Source: Iodobacter fluviatilis
GTDB lineage: Bacteria; Pseudomonadota; Gammaproteobacteria; Burkholderiales; Chitinibacteraceae
Direction of reading: 5' to 3'
NCBI RefSeq assembly: GCF_004194535.1
Contig: NZ_CP025781.1
Location: 2,542,001 to 2,606,000, forward strand
Length of the DNA: 64,000 nucleotides
In this document: positions 9,359 to 19,223 of the stretch, in pieces
Layout: every line of letters begins with the position of its first letter
How positions within the stretch are numbered: the stretch's first letter is position 1
Position numbers and translations under genes: made by a program
The notes under the pieces: generated by a model
Database searches by the model: none
Told to the model about the DNA's origin: nothing
The model's input: the letters and a program-made list of their open reading frames with translations, nothing else

Positions 9359-9378
9359 GGTGGGCACCTGTGCCCACC
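9359..9378. repeat. Perfect hairpin directly after the chitinase stop codon
   Basis: GGTGGGCA pairs with TGCCCACC around a four-base loop, starting one base after the stop. There is no T run, so it may be a REP-like or transcript-stabilising structure between convergent genes. Confidence 0.65.
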
Positions 9379-9391
9379 GCTCCAACAGGCA

Positions 9392-10243
9392 CTATTTAAA
9401 GATGCTACCGATATTATCCCCAGCAGAAAGAATGTATTTCTGCCCAGAATCTTGCAATGCCTTGCCATCAAAACGATCAATACGATAAATAGTTCCAAAC
9501 GAGAAGGTAGGGGCGGCGACGCCTGCGCCACCTACTACTTCGGCTCCACGGCGTACATTGTCGGCCATCCAAGATGTTAAGCGCAGATGGTAGGGGTTAC
9601 GCTGTACTTCACCCACGTGGCAGGCCAGTGCGGCGATTAGATCGGCGGTGTCAGTGGTATTCGTTTCAATCAGCGCATTCGGTGTGGCCATTGCGCGCCA
9701 GAATTCAGATTGCACAACCCAGCAGGCGTGGCCGAGTTGAGCCAAGGCATCCAGCAAGAGGTAATGCGTGCCGATATGCACGGCGTGGCCGTCATTATCG
9801 TTTGGTACGACGCACACTGTTGGTTGGTATTGCTTAATTAGCGCGGCGATGACGGCTACTTTTTCGGCCCATGCGACTGGGGCACTGTCGCGTGTTTGGG
9901 GGTTTACTGCCATCAAGCCACCAGGGATGGTTTCTTGTAATTCAAAACCAAGCACCTGACAGGCACGATCAAGCTCGGCTAAACGTTCTGGCTGGCGGGG
10001 TAGATTAGAGCCAAGCGTAACGGCAACATTAACCACGCAATAGCCGTCTTCACGAGCTAAACGCAGGGGGAGCGCACCAATAATACATTCATCGTCTGGG
10101 TGTGGAGCAAACACCATTGCCACGGGGCCAGAGGTGTTTTTTGCCGCGATCGTTAGGCCATCTAATGCACTAAACAGCGGTGCATCTAGTTTCTGTAATT
10201 GGGCATCGTGGGCCTTAACCAGCTCGATATAGGGATTGCTCAT
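9392..10243 (-). CDS. PIG-L / LmbE family N-deacetylase
   Basis: The 283-residue product contains the zinc-binding motif APHPDDE (His48, Asp50, Asp51) and a later PNDNDGHAVHIGTH segment giving the third ligand, as in LmbE/PIG-L enzymes that remove acetyl groups from N-acetylglucosamine-containing substrates. The C-terminal part mentions no other domain. GGAGAAGA lies just upstream of the ATG. It converges with the chitinase gene; a shared role in amino-sugar metabolism is plausible but unproven. The substrate could equally be a small-molecule or glycolipid amide. Confidence 0.87.
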   Translation of the reverse strand: MSNPYIELVKAHDAQLQKLDAPLFSALDGLTIAAKNTSGPVAMVFAPHPDDECIIGALPLRLAREDGYCVVNVAVTLGSNLPRQPERLAELDRACQVLGFELQETIPGGLMAVNPQTRDSAPVAWAEKVAVIAALIKQYQPTVCVVPNDNDGHAVHIGTHYLLLDALAQLGHACWVVQSEFWRAMATPNALIETNTTDTADLIAALACHVGEVQRNPYHLRLTSWMADNVRRGAEVVGGAGVAAPTFSFGTIYRIDRFDGKALQDSGQKYILSAGDNIGSIFK

Positions 10244-10459
10244 GCAGTCTTCTCCAATCTTATGATGTAGGGGGCGCGGTATGCCGTGCCTGCGTACTGG
10301 TTTTTAATTGTAAGTAAAAATACTTAGTAAGTATAAACTTTTGTAAGTGGAATAGGGGCACTAAAGGTGGCGAGCTTGTGATTTCGCAAAGCGATTTACA
10401 GTGTGTTTGTGCCGGCTGGCTTACCACCCTAGGAACTCTTCCGTCTTTCAACGCCCCAA

Positions 10460-11824
10460 TTAAAGTACGGCCAATATTTTGCCGTGTGCACCGCCAAAGC
10501 CACCATTACTCATCACGAGAATGTGGTCGCCATCCTTGGCTATTTTGCGAATGGCTTCAATCAGTTGATCTAAGTCATCAAAGCTTTGCGCGCGTGCGCC
10601 AAGAGAGGCGAGTGCGTCTTGGCAGCTCCAGCCTAAGTTGGCACCGTAGCAAAAGATGAGATCGGCATCGCTTAAGCTGCCAGGTAGCGCTTCTTTCATG
10701 CTACCCAGCTTCATGGTGTTAGAGCGTGGTTCTAGCACGGCCAAAATACGGGCGTTGCCAACTTTTTGACGCAAGCCTGCTACGGTGGTGGCAATGGCAG
10801 TAGGGTGGTGAGCAAAGTCGTCGTAAACGGTGATACCTTTGCTATTGCCCTTGATTTCCATTCGGCGCTTCACGTTTTTAAATTCTGCAAGTGCAGCGAT
10901 CGCCACTTCGGGGCTAACGCCAACATGACGTGCGGCGGCAATGGCGGCCAGTGCGTTCATTTGGTTGTGCTCACCGATCAGATCCCAGTGCAGCTCGCCC
11001 AATAACTGCTCGCCTAATTTAACTTCAAAGCCATCGTCAAAACATTGCCCAACTCGCCAGCCCGAGGCGCCGCCAAAGTACTCTACTTCGCTCCAGCAGC
11101 CTTTATCTAACACTCGCTTTAGGCTGGCTTCTTTACCATTGATCAGTAAGCGCCCAAGGCCTGGTACGGTGCGAACCAAATGATGGAATTGGGTTTCAAT
11201 CGCGGCTAAATCAGTAAAAATATCGGCGTGATCAAATTCAAGATTATTCAGTACCGCGGTGCGTGGGCGGTAATGCACAAATTTGCTGCGCTTATCAAAG
11301 AAAGCGGTGTCGTATTCATCGGCCTCAAGCACAAAAAAAGGTGAGGTGGAGGCCGCATCTTGCTTGGGAACCCCAGGCACTCGTGCAGAAATGCCGAAGT
11401 TTTCGGGGATGCCGCCAATCAAGAAGCCAGGCGCTAAGCCCGCGTATTCTAAAATCCAAGCCAGCATGGAGCTGGTACTGGTTTTGCCATGCGTGCCGGC
11501 AACAGCCAACACCCATTTATCGCGCAAGAGATTGTCACCAAGCCACTGTGGCCCCGAGGTGTAAGGTAGGCCACGGTTAAGGATGGCTTCCATCAAGGGA
11601 TTGCCGCGCGTCACCACATTGCCTACTACGTAAAGATCTGCGCCTAAATCAAGCTGCTCTAAGCCCCAGCCCTCGATTAGCTCAATACCCAGCGCTTCTA
11701 ATTGATTGGACATTGGTGGGTAAACATTTGCATCGCAGCCGGTCACTTTATGACCGCTAGTACGCGCCAATGCGGCAATACCACCCATAAAAGTACCGCA
11801 AATGCCAAGGATATGAATGTGCAT
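10460..11824 (-). CDS. mpl: UDP-N-acetylmuramate:L-alanyl-gamma-D-glutamyl-meso-diaminopimelate ligase
   Basis: The 454-residue product has the Mur-ligase fold with HILGICGTFMGGIAALAR at the N-terminus (dinucleotide-like UDP-binding loop), the ATP-binding P-loop AGTHGKTSTSSM near residue 110, and YDDFAHHPTAI in the C-terminal half, the classic Mpl/MurC signature. Mpl reattaches the murein tripeptide recovered during cell-wall recycling to UDP-MurNAc. The GTFMGG variant distinguishes Mpl from MurC. It is transcribed away from the diguanylate cyclase gene that follows. Confidence 0.95.
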   Translation of the reverse strand: MHIHILGICGTFMGGIAALARTSGHKVTGCDANVYPPMSNQLEALGIELIEGWGLEQLDLGADLYVVGNVVTRGNPLMEAILNRGLPYTSGPQWLGDNLLRDKWVLAVAGTHGKTSTSSMLAWILEYAGLAPGFLIGGIPENFGISARVPGVPKQDAASTSPFFVLEADEYDTAFFDKRSKFVHYRPRTAVLNNLEFDHADIFTDLAAIETQFHHLVRTVPGLGRLLINGKEASLKRVLDKGCWSEVEYFGGASGWRVGQCFDDGFEVKLGEQLLGELHWDLIGEHNQMNALAAIAAARHVGVSPEVAIAALAEFKNVKRRMEIKGNSKGITVYDDFAHHPTAIATTVAGLRQKVGNARILAVLEPRSNTMKLGSMKEALPGSLSDADLIFCYGANLGWSCQDALASLGARAQSFDDLDQLIEAIRKIAKDGDHILVMSNGGFGGAHGKILAVL

Positions 11825-11928
11825 AGTGATTGAAATTCCTAGGGAATTAAAGGTGTTGTCATAGATTCATCGCTCGTGATTGCGTACAATCATTTTTCCA
11901 AATTATTGTGTAATGGCCTTGCCTGTCT

Positions 11929-12903
11929 ATGTCTAATGCATCAGAGTCCGTCATTCCGGTAGAAGTTGCACGGATTGCACTTAAAAAGCTTTCAGAAAGA
12001 GGCTTGCCTCCCACCCCAGAAAATTACACCAAATTTTACAATGCGATTGCTACGATTAAATCCCCAAACGCAAAAACTTCGTTTGAAACCTTACAAGCTT
12101 GGCAGCTACTGTATAAAGTTGAAGATATTTTAGGCGAAATGGGCGATTCAGCCGAGCAATTGCTGTGTACCTTGGCCGGTGGAGGTGAAGCGATGTCGGC
12201 TAGCTTGGGGCAGTTGCAAGATACGCGCCGTGCTCATTTGGAGCTGGGCGCCAGTACTGATGATACACACTTCAAGTTAGAGTCCTTACTCAATAGCATT
12301 ATTAACTCGACTTCAGAATTGCACTCATCGGTATCGGCATCTAGCGTTGATTTGCAGTCGATCCGTGATTCAATAAGCAATATTGAACAAGATTTAGCTG
12401 TTAACCGGCAGATATTAGAGCAAGATGCCTTAACTGGGGCGATGAATCGTCAAGGTTTTGATAATCGATTGGTGCGTGAAGCAAAGTTAGCGCAGCGGCA
12501 TAATCATCAATTGTCAGCTGCGTTATTTGATTTAGACGATTTTAAATTGGTTAATGATCGCTTTGGGCACGGCGTTGGCGATAATGTATTAATTCATATC
12601 GCGGGCTTGGCCAAATCAGTATTAAGAGATACCGATATTTTAGTGCGCTACGGTGGCGAAGAGTTTTTAATTTTATTAGTAGAAACAGATATGAATGGGG
12701 CGCGTTATGTATTAGAGCGCTTGCAGCAAATGTGCCGCCGCAATCCATTTATGTATAAACAGCAGCGTTTAGAAATTACTTTTTCAACGGGTATTGCAGC
12801 ATTACGCAGCGATGAAAATGGCCGTGCCTTGGTGTTAAGAGCGGATGAGGCTTTATATATTGCAAAGCGCAATGGCCGTGGCTTGATTGAAATGGCGGAG
12901 TAG
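11929..12903 (+). CDS. Diguanylate cyclase, soluble, GGDEF domain
   Basis: The 324-residue product has a C-terminal GGDEF domain (about residues 160-322) with the active-site motif RYGGEEF and an RDTD inhibitory I-site five residues before it, so it should make cyclic di-GMP and be product-inhibited. The N-terminal 150 residues (VEVARIALKKLSERGLPPTP onward) are helical and without membrane spans; they resemble the uncharacterised sensory or dimerisation region of other proteobacterial cyclases. It sits alone, divergent from mpl. The input signal is unknown. Confidence 0.92.
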   Translation: MSNASESVIPVEVARIALKKLSERGLPPTPENYTKFYNAIATIKSPNAKTSFETLQAWQLLYKVEDILGEMGDSAEQLLCTLAGGGEAMSASLGQLQDTRRAHLELGASTDDTHFKLESLLNSIINSTSELHSSVSASSVDLQSIRDSISNIEQDLAVNRQILEQDALTGAMNRQGFDNRLVREAKLAQRHNHQLSAALFDLDDFKLVNDRFGHGVGDNVLIHIAGLAKSVLRDTDILVRYGGEEFLILLVETDMNGARYVLERLQQMCRRNPFMYKQQRLEITFSTGIAALRSDENGRALVLRADEALYIAKRNGRGLIEMAE

Positions 12904-13151
12904 TACTAGGCTCCGTAAATCAGCTTGTTTATAAAGAAAATATCGAAACTCGATTACGCCCATTATGCTATGGATACATAGAGTGCTAAATCTGCATATT
13001 CCAGCAGCGTTTTGGAGTTTTCGGTGTGTTGTGGGTAACTTTATAGATTGTATTTTGTTTGTTTTAGTACGGTATTTAAATCTGCGGGTAGACGTATTGT
13101 CAGGAGGACTTAATGACAAGGCGACCGCCGCAGATGATTAAAAATAGGTAC

Positions 13152-15197
13152 TTAATCACTGAAGCCTCGTTTACGAAGCAAGGGTTGCACCTTTGCGCTG
13201 CGGCCACGGAAAGCCAGAAAGCCGCTGGCCGGATCGATTGAATTACCAACGCTATAAATATTGCGATAGAGCCGCTCGGCAGTGGCGGTATCAAAAGCAT
13301 CGCCGGTTTCGATAAAGGCATCAAAAGCATCTGCTTCTAAAACCTCTGCCCACATATACACGTAGTAGCCTGCCGCGTAGCCATCGCTGGCAAAAATGTG
13401 CCCAAAATGTGGCAGACGATGATTAATGCCAACGGCTTTGGGTAGGCCTAAAGCGCTTAATGCTTCGCTTTCAAAGCGGCTGATATCGTGTAGCCCATGG
13501 CTTAAATCCATATGGATTTGTAAATCCAAGAGAGCAGAGCCTAGGTAGCGCACAGTTTCAAAGCCCTTATTAAAGAAGCGGGCATTTTGGATTTTAGCCA
13601 AGAGTGCATCAGGAATCGCCGCGCCCGTATCAATGTGCAGTGCGTGTTTTTTGAGCACCTCATCTTGCTCGGCCCAGTTTTCGAATAGCTGCGATGGCAG
13701 TTCTACATAATCCCGTGCAACATTGGGCCCTGCCAAGGCTTCAAATTCAACATTGGATAGCAAACCATGCAGACCGTGGCCAAATTCATGGAATAAGGTG
13801 CGCACATCGTCAAAAGACAGCAGGGTAGCCTGACCAGCTGGGGCTTTAGAGAAGTTATTATTGTTGATTACAATCGGTAGGATGCGCTCGCCATTGCTAC
13901 GGCTTTGTGGGCGGAATTCATTCATCCATGCCCCACCTTGCTTGCTGGTACGGGAGAAATTGTCGCCAATAAACAGCCCAATCACTTCTTCATTGCGGCT
14001 TACTTCCCAGAGGCGAGCATCTGGATGATACAGCGGCAGGTCAAAGCGCTCGGTAAAGCTGAGGCCAAACAAACGGCCAGCACAATCAAAGGCGGCAGCT
14101 AGCATATTCTCAAGCGCAAAATACGGCTTGATTTCAGCATCGTCTAAATCAAAGCGTGCGCTGCGCTGCATTTCTGCCAGATAAAACCAATCCCAAGGCT
14201 GAATATCCAGTGGCTCACCCAACTGGGCAGCAAGGGTTTGCAAATCGGCTTGCTCATCTTTAACGCGGGCTAGTGCGGGCGCCCATACTTTTTGCAGTAG
14301 CTCTAGGGCGGCTTGTGGCGTGCCTGCCATCCGATCACTCAGCGCATAATCGGCAAAATGAGTGTAGCCCAATAGCTGTGCTTGCTCTTGTCGCAAGGCT
14401 AAAATACGCGGTGCGATGGGGCGATTGTCGGTTTTACCCGTGTGCTCACCACGGGCTTTCCATGCGGTATGGGCAAGCTCACGTAAATCTCTACGGCTAG
14501 AGTAAGTCAGAAAAGGTACGACAGATGAGCGGCTTAGGGTAATTACATGGCCATCAATGCCGCGATCTGCCGCAGCTTGCTTGGCGGAATTAATGATGGA
14601 TACGGGCAGGCCAGCAAAATCGTTTTCATCGCTTAAGGCTAAGCGATACTCAGCTTCATCATTTTGTACGTTTTGTGCAAACTGCGTACAAAGGTTGGCT
14701 AGCTCTGCCACGATGCTGGCAAAACGCTGGCGCGCTTCACCCTCTAATTGGGCCCCATTTCTAATAAAATTTAAATGAATACGTTCTAATAAACGCATTT
14801 GTTCTGTGGATAAATCTAGCTCATGGCGCTGCTGGTAAAGCGCATCCAAGCGTACAAATAGCGCGGTGTTTTGGTAAACCGCATTATCGTGGGCCGCTAA
14901 CTCTGGGGCTAATACCAGCTCTATGGCTTGTAGCTCGTCGCTCGTTTCTGATGAAGTCAGATTATAAAAAACATTACTCACACGTCTTAGCAAAGCGCCT
15001 GCTGCATCGAAGCTCGCCACGCTATTGGCAAAATTAGGTAGGCTGGTTTGCGCTGCAATGGCATTTAGCTCTGCATGATGTTGTGCCATGGCGCTAGCAA
15101 AAGCAGGGGTAAAATGCTCTGGCAAAATTTGATCGAATGGTGGCAGGCCATAAGGCGTTTGCCAATTTTGTAATAGTGGATTGCTTGAGATACTCAT
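13152..15197 (-). CDS. prlC: Oligopeptidase A (M3 metallopeptidase)
   Basis: The 681-residue product has the M3 zinc motif FHEFGHGLHG (His470, Glu471, His474) and the ending DPASGFLAFRGRSAKVQPLL typical of PrlC. It is a cytoplasmic peptidase that degrades short peptides, including cleaved signal peptides. Length agrees with E. coli PrlC (680). The start MSISSNPLLQNWQTPYGLPPFDQI matches the family N-terminus. It is a single gene between two non-coding stretches. Confidence 0.95.
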   Translation of the reverse strand: MSISSNPLLQNWQTPYGLPPFDQILPEHFTPAFASAMAQHHAELNAIAAQTSLPNFANSVASFDAAGALLRRVSNVFYNLTSSETSDELQAIELVLAPELAAHDNAVYQNTALFVRLDALYQQRHELDLSTEQMRLLERIHLNFIRNGAQLEGEARQRFASIVAELANLCTQFAQNVQNDEAEYRLALSDENDFAGLPVSIINSAKQAAADRGIDGHVITLSRSSVVPFLTYSSRRDLRELAHTAWKARGEHTGKTDNRPIAPRILALRQEQAQLLGYTHFADYALSDRMAGTPQAALELLQKVWAPALARVKDEQADLQTLAAQLGEPLDIQPWDWFYLAEMQRSARFDLDDAEIKPYFALENMLAAAFDCAGRLFGLSFTERFDLPLYHPDARLWEVSRNEEVIGLFIGDNFSRTSKQGGAWMNEFRPQSRSNGERILPIVINNNNFSKAPAGQATLLSFDDVRTLFHEFGHGLHGLLSNVEFEALAGPNVARDYVELPSQLFENWAEQDEVLKKHALHIDTGAAIPDALLAKIQNARFFNKGFETVRYLGSALLDLQIHMDLSHGLHDISRFESEALSALGLPKAVGINHRLPHFGHIFASDGYAAGYYVYMWAEVLEADAFDAFIETGDAFDTATAERLYRNIYSVGNSIDPASGFLAFRGRSAKVQPLLRKRGFSD

Positions 15198-15565
15198 TGA
15201 TAGAGGCCTAGTCCGGTGGGGATAATTATTCTATTGCAATGACATATAATTGACTATTGCAGCTGATGGGGCAAAGTATTTTATGTAAATTTGTATTTAA
15301 ACCACAGCTTGTTCTTAGCTCAGTTTCATATGATTTCTAAACAGATAGCACGATGTTTTTTAATCACAACATAATAAATTAGGAGTATTGGTACTTCGCC
15401 TGTTTGTGCAATATTTTTTGAGTAATCGGGAAAATTATCGCATCAATGAGATGGGCTAAGTGCTATAAATGCTGCGGCGATCAAATGCAAGAGAGCAGAA
15501 TGGCATTTTTTTGGTTAGACAATCGATTATATTGACATCAATAGAAAACAATAAGGAAGGATGCG
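15198..15565. other. Intergenic region between prlC and kefB
   Basis: About 370 AT-rich bases separate the divergent genes. I see no open frame worth calling and no repeat match. It should hold both promoters. The ribosome site AAGGAAGG at 15553-15560 belongs to kefB. Confidence 0.5.
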
Positions 15566-17362
15566 TTGGAGAATAATCAGCTATTACATACTTCGGTGGT
15601 CTTATTGGCTGCTGCGGTGATTGCAGTTCCCATTTTTAAGCGATTTAATTTAGGCTCTATCCTTGGTTATTTAGCAGCAGGCGTGGTGGTTGGGCCCTAT
15701 TTCTTAGGGTTTATTGAAGATCCAGCCGCTGTGCTTGATTTTGCTGAGATCGGTGTGGTGCTGTTATTGTTTGTTTTGGGGCTAGAGCTAAACCCAAAAT
15801 CATTATGGCAAATGCGTAAAAAGATCATTGGCCTTGGCGGTGCGCAATTGCTGCTTTGTGGCTTGGCCTTGGGCGGCTTGGCAGCCTTAGCATTGAGTCT
15901 TGATTTTAAATTATCATTCTTAATTGGCATTACGTTGGCTTTATCGTCTACTGCGTTTGCTGTGCAATTATTAAAAGAGCGTAGTATGCTAAATCAACCG
16001 CTTGGGCGAATTGGTTTTTCTATTTTACTTATGCAAGATTTAGCGGTGATTCCGGTATTACTTGGCGTACAAGCAATGGCTCCTAACGCCAATGGGCATA
16101 TTGCACCTTGGTGGTTGGGCTTAGTCGCCGTGCTTATTACCCTCGCTATTGGCACCTATTTGCTTAACCCTTTACTTAGAATTGTAGCTAAATATGGCAA
16201 TTCTGAAGTGATGACTGCGGCAGCATTATTGATCGTATTAGGCGCCGCATTAGGTTTTGAATATGCAGGCTTATCGATGCCGATGGGAGCGTTTATTGCG
16301 GGGATTATGCTGGCTAATTCTAGCTTTAGGCATCAATTAGAGGCAGATATTGAGCCTTTTAAAGGTTTATTACTTGGGCTGTTTTTTATTACTATTGGTA
16401 CTAGCATTAATCTTAATCTTCTATTCGCGGATCCTTGGATTTTATTGGCAGGGGCTTTATTGCTGTTACTGGTTAAAACCTCTGTTATTGGCAGTATTAT
16501 TGCGTATACAGGACAATCTAAGATTCATAGCTTTAGATTGGGTTTGATGTTGGCACAAGGTGGTGAATTTGCTTTTGTGGTGATGGCGCAGGCTTTGTCA
16601 TTACATATTTTAGATAAGCAATCGACCGAGCAAATAACGATTGTTGTTGGCTTATCGATGGCACTGAATGCCCCACTGCTAATGTTGTTTGAATCCTTAA
16701 TTAAGCGTAAAGGAAAAGAGAAGAAAGTTGATTATAGCAATGTAAAATTTGAAACCAATAAAGTTATTATTGCGGGCTTTGGGCGATTTGGCCAAGCTAC
16801 AGGGCGATTATTAGCGGCTAAGGGTATGCAGTTTACCGCCTTAGATAAAGATCCAGAGCATATTGAATTTTTAAAGAAAGTAGGACATAAAATTTATTTT
16901 GGCGATGCAACGCGTTATGATTTATTAAGAAAAGCTGGTGCTAAGCAGGCTAGTGTTTTATTAATTGCTATTGATAATATTAGCGATTCCCTGCATTTAG
17001 CCCAAATGGCAAAGCGTAAATTCCCGCATTTAACGATTATAGCCAGAGCGCACAATCGTACCCATGCTTTGTCTTTAATGGATTTAAATGTTGATGTGGT
17101 GATTCGTGAGGTATGGGAGAGCAGCTTAACAGCTGCGGAGCATACTTTACTCGCCTTAGGCTATGCTCCGGCTCACGCTGAGCGAATGATTGATATTTTT
17201 CAGCGCCATGATGAAGCGTCTTTATTAGAGCAATTGGAGCATAAAGATGATATGCCGGCCTTAATGGCATTGGCTAAAGAAAATCGTAAGCAGATGCACG
17301 ATCTGTTTATGGCGGATAGAAATGTTTATGCAAGTGAAGAAGCAAAAGTGACAGATCAATGA
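15566..17362 (+). CDS. kefB: Potassium/proton antiporter of the Kef family (CPA2 plus RCK domain)
   Basis: The 598-residue product has about twelve membrane helices of the CPA2 exchanger (GYLAAGVVVGPYFLGF, VLLLFVLGLELNP) followed by an RCK/TrkA-N domain with the Rossmann loop IIAGFGRFGQATG near residue 400. Such systems extrude potassium, gated by glutathione adducts, to acidify the cytoplasm under electrophile stress. The start appears to be TTG at 15566, four bases after AAGGAAGGA, giving MENNQLL as in E. coli KefB. An ATG at 15561 is in another frame. No KefF/KefG partner is nearby. The stop overlaps earP by four bases. Confidence 0.92.
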   Translation: MENNQLLHTSVVLLAAAVIAVPIFKRFNLGSILGYLAAGVVVGPYFLGFIEDPAAVLDFAEIGVVLLLFVLGLELNPKSLWQMRKKIIGLGGAQLLLCGLALGGLAALALSLDFKLSFLIGITLALSSTAFAVQLLKERSMLNQPLGRIGFSILLMQDLAVIPVLLGVQAMAPNANGHIAPWWLGLVAVLITLAIGTYLLNPLLRIVAKYGNSEVMTAAALLIVLGAALGFEYAGLSMPMGAFIAGIMLANSSFRHQLEADIEPFKGLLLGLFFITIGTSINLNLLFADPWILLAGALLLLLVKTSVIGSIIAYTGQSKIHSFRLGLMLAQGGEFAFVVMAQALSLHILDKQSTEQITIVVGLSMALNAPLLMLFESLIKRKGKEKKVDYSNVKFETNKVIIAGFGRFGQATGRLLAAKGMQFTALDKDPEHIEFLKKVGHKIYFGDATRYDLLRKAGAKQASVLLIAIDNISDSLHLAQMAKRKFPHLTIIARAHNRTHALSLMDLNVDVVIREVWESSLTAAEHTLLALGYAPAHAERMIDIFQRHDEASLLEQLEHKDDMPALMALAKENRKQMHDLFMADRNVYASEEAKVTDQ

Positions 17363-18498
17363 GCACGCAGAGTTGGGATATCTTTTGCCGCGTGGTGGAT
17401 AATTACGGTGATATTGGTGTGTGTTGGCGATTAGCAAGGCAATTACACGCTGAATACGGCTGTACCGTGCGGCTGGTAGTGGATGATTTAGCCAGCTTTC
17501 AGCGTATTCAAAACGATATTGCCCTTGATCAAAGCCAGCAGCACTGTCGCGGCGTAGAAGTCTTGCACTGGCGCGAGCCTGCTATTGAGTTAGAGCCCAG
17601 TGATGTAGTGATTGAGGCCTTTGCTTGCGATTTACCCGCTAGCTATATCGCCGCGATGAAGGCCACGCTGGGGGATCGTGTGTGGCTCAATTTGGAATAC
17701 CTTTCTGCCGAAGATTGGGTGATTGGCTGTCATGGGCTGCCATCCCCAGCGCAAGGCTTGCCTAAGTTTTTTTTCTTTCCTGGCTTTGTTGATGGCACGG
17801 GTGGGGTCTTGGGTGAGCGGGTACAGCGGATGGCAAGGGCCGAATGGACGGAGGCGGATGCTGATGCGTATTTGGCGCAGTGGCAAATGACGCAGGTGAA
17901 CTCCATTAGGATTTCGCTGTTTGCCTATGCAAATTCTGCTTTGGCCGAGTTATTACAGCTTTGGCAGCAATCGCCACGGCCAGTGCAAGTATTTATGCCA
18001 GAAGGCTTGCTGCTGCCTTTGGCCAGCGCCGCGCTTAGGCAGGATCTGTGCGTTGGGCAAACTATCGTATGTGGATCGCTAACGCTTACGGTGCTGCCAA
18101 TGCAATCTCAAGATGATTATGATCGGCTGCTATGGAGCTGCGATCTAAACTTTGTGCGCGGTGAAGATTCCTTTGTGCGGGCGCAGTGGGCTGGTTTGCC
18201 TATGATTTGGCATATTTATCCGCAAGATGACGACGCGCATAGGGTGAAATTAGATGCGTTTTTGACGCATTATTTAGTCACTTGTCCACGTGAAGCGGCG
18301 CTAGTTTTAAATGCATTTTGGCAGGTGTGGAATCATGGTGGTGATCTGCAGGCCGCATGGCATAAGCTTCTGCCCGCCTTTCCTAGCCTTAGGAGCCACG
18401 CTCATGGCTGGGCAGAGCAATTATTACTGCGAGGGGATCTTGCCACTAATCTGGTCAAATTCGTCAATAGCAAGGTAAAATACGGCGTTAAATTTTAA
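17359..18498 (+). CDS. earP: EF-P arginine rhamnosyltransferase
   Basis: The 379-residue product matches EarP (formerly DUF2331), a GT-B glycosyltransferase that moves rhamnose from dTDP-rhamnose to an arginine of EF-P. Visible landmarks are WDIFCRVVDNYGDIGVCWRL with catalytic-region Asp14 and Asp18, and the C-terminal FVRGEDSFVRAQWAGLP followed by WHIYPQDDDAH that forms the nucleotide-sugar site. It overlaps kefB and lies 31 bases before efp, the usual arrangement. The pair marks the arginine-type EF-P pathway known from Neisseria, Pseudomonas and relatives. Confidence 0.95.
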   Translation: MSTQSWDIFCRVVDNYGDIGVCWRLARQLHAEYGCTVRLVVDDLASFQRIQNDIALDQSQQHCRGVEVLHWREPAIELEPSDVVIEAFACDLPASYIAAMKATLGDRVWLNLEYLSAEDWVIGCHGLPSPAQGLPKFFFFPGFVDGTGGVLGERVQRMARAEWTEADADAYLAQWQMTQVNSIRISLFAYANSALAELLQLWQQSPRPVQVFMPEGLLLPLASAALRQDLCVGQTIVCGSLTLTVLPMQSQDDYDRLLWSCDLNFVRGEDSFVRAQWAGLPMIWHIYPQDDDAHRVKLDAFLTHYLVTCPREAALVLNAFWQVWNHGGDLQAAWHKLLPAFPSLRSHAHGWAEQLLLRGDLATNLVKFVNSKVKYGVKF

Positions 18499-18529
18499 CC
18501 ATCATCTTAAGCTCTAGGTAAACACCGCA

Positions 18530-19096
18530 ATGGCAATTAAAACCGCACAAGAAGTTCGCGTTGGTAACGTAATCATGGTTGATGCTCAACCTTGGGTCGT
18601 TCAAAAAACCGAATACAGCAAGTCTGGCCGTAACTCTTCTGTTGTAAAAGTAAAAGCAAAAAGCTTGCTGGGCACTTCTGCTTCAGAAAACGTTTACAAA
18701 GCGGATGAAAAATTTGAAGTAGTGACATTAGATCGCAAAGAATGCACTTACACATACTTCGCTGATCCAATGTATGTATTTATGGATACTGAGTTCGAAC
18801 AGTACGAAATAGAAAAAGATAATCTGGGCGAAACATTAAACTTCATCGAAGACGGCATGCAAGATGTTTGCGATGTAACCTTCTACGAAGGCAAAGCTAT
18901 TTCGGTTGAAATGCCTACCACCATCGTGCGTGAAGTGGTTTACACCGAGCCAGCCGTTCGCGGCGATACATCAGGTAAAGTAATGAAGCCAGCGCGTCTG
19001 GTAAATGGCTTTGAATTGCCAGTTGCTGCATTTATTGAAATCGGCGACAAAATCGAAATCGACACACGCACCAATGAATTTAAAAAACGCGCTTAA
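18530..19096 (+). CDS. efp: Elongation factor P, arginine type
   Basis: The 188-residue product is a full three-domain EF-P. The tip loop of domain I reads KSGRNSS, with Arg34 (equivalent to Arg32 of the Neisseria and Pseudomonas proteins, which lack two N-terminal residues), the target for EarP rhamnosylation. EF-P relieves ribosome stalling at polyproline sequences. The C-terminal [19 protein letters not shown] and EIDTRTNEF are typical. It is immediately downstream of earP and ends at a strong terminator. Confidence 0.97.
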   Translation: MAIKTAQEVRVGNVIMVDAQPWVVQKTEYSKSGRNSSVVKVKAKSLLGTSASENVYKADEKFEVVTLDRKECTYTYFADPMYVFMDTEFEQYEIEKDNLGETLNFIEDGMQDVCDVTFYEGKAISVEMPTTIVREVVYTEPAVRGDTSGKVMKPARLVNGFELPVAAFIEIGDKIEIDTRTNEFKKRA

Positions 19097-19116
19097 TCGC
19101 CGTTTATAATCAAATG

Positions 19117-19145
19117 AGCCACCTTTACGAAGGTGGCTTTTTTTA
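19117..19145 (+). terminator. Terminator after efp
   Basis: AGCCACCTT pairs with AAGGTGGCT around TACG and is followed by a seven-T run. Confidence 0.93.
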
Positions 19146-19223
19146 TGCTTGAATAAATAAAGTATCTGAGAAATTGGCTTGCAATAGCTATAGTGGTATT
19201 AGCCTTATTGGATATCACTCTTT

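Noticed and set aside
13113-13241. Plus-strand frame of 42 codons (MTRRPPQMIKN...) with a strong AGGAGG site, antisense to the prlC 3' end
   Set aside because: It is mostly antisense coding of prlC, with no recognisable family or domain. The ribosome-like site alone is not enough.
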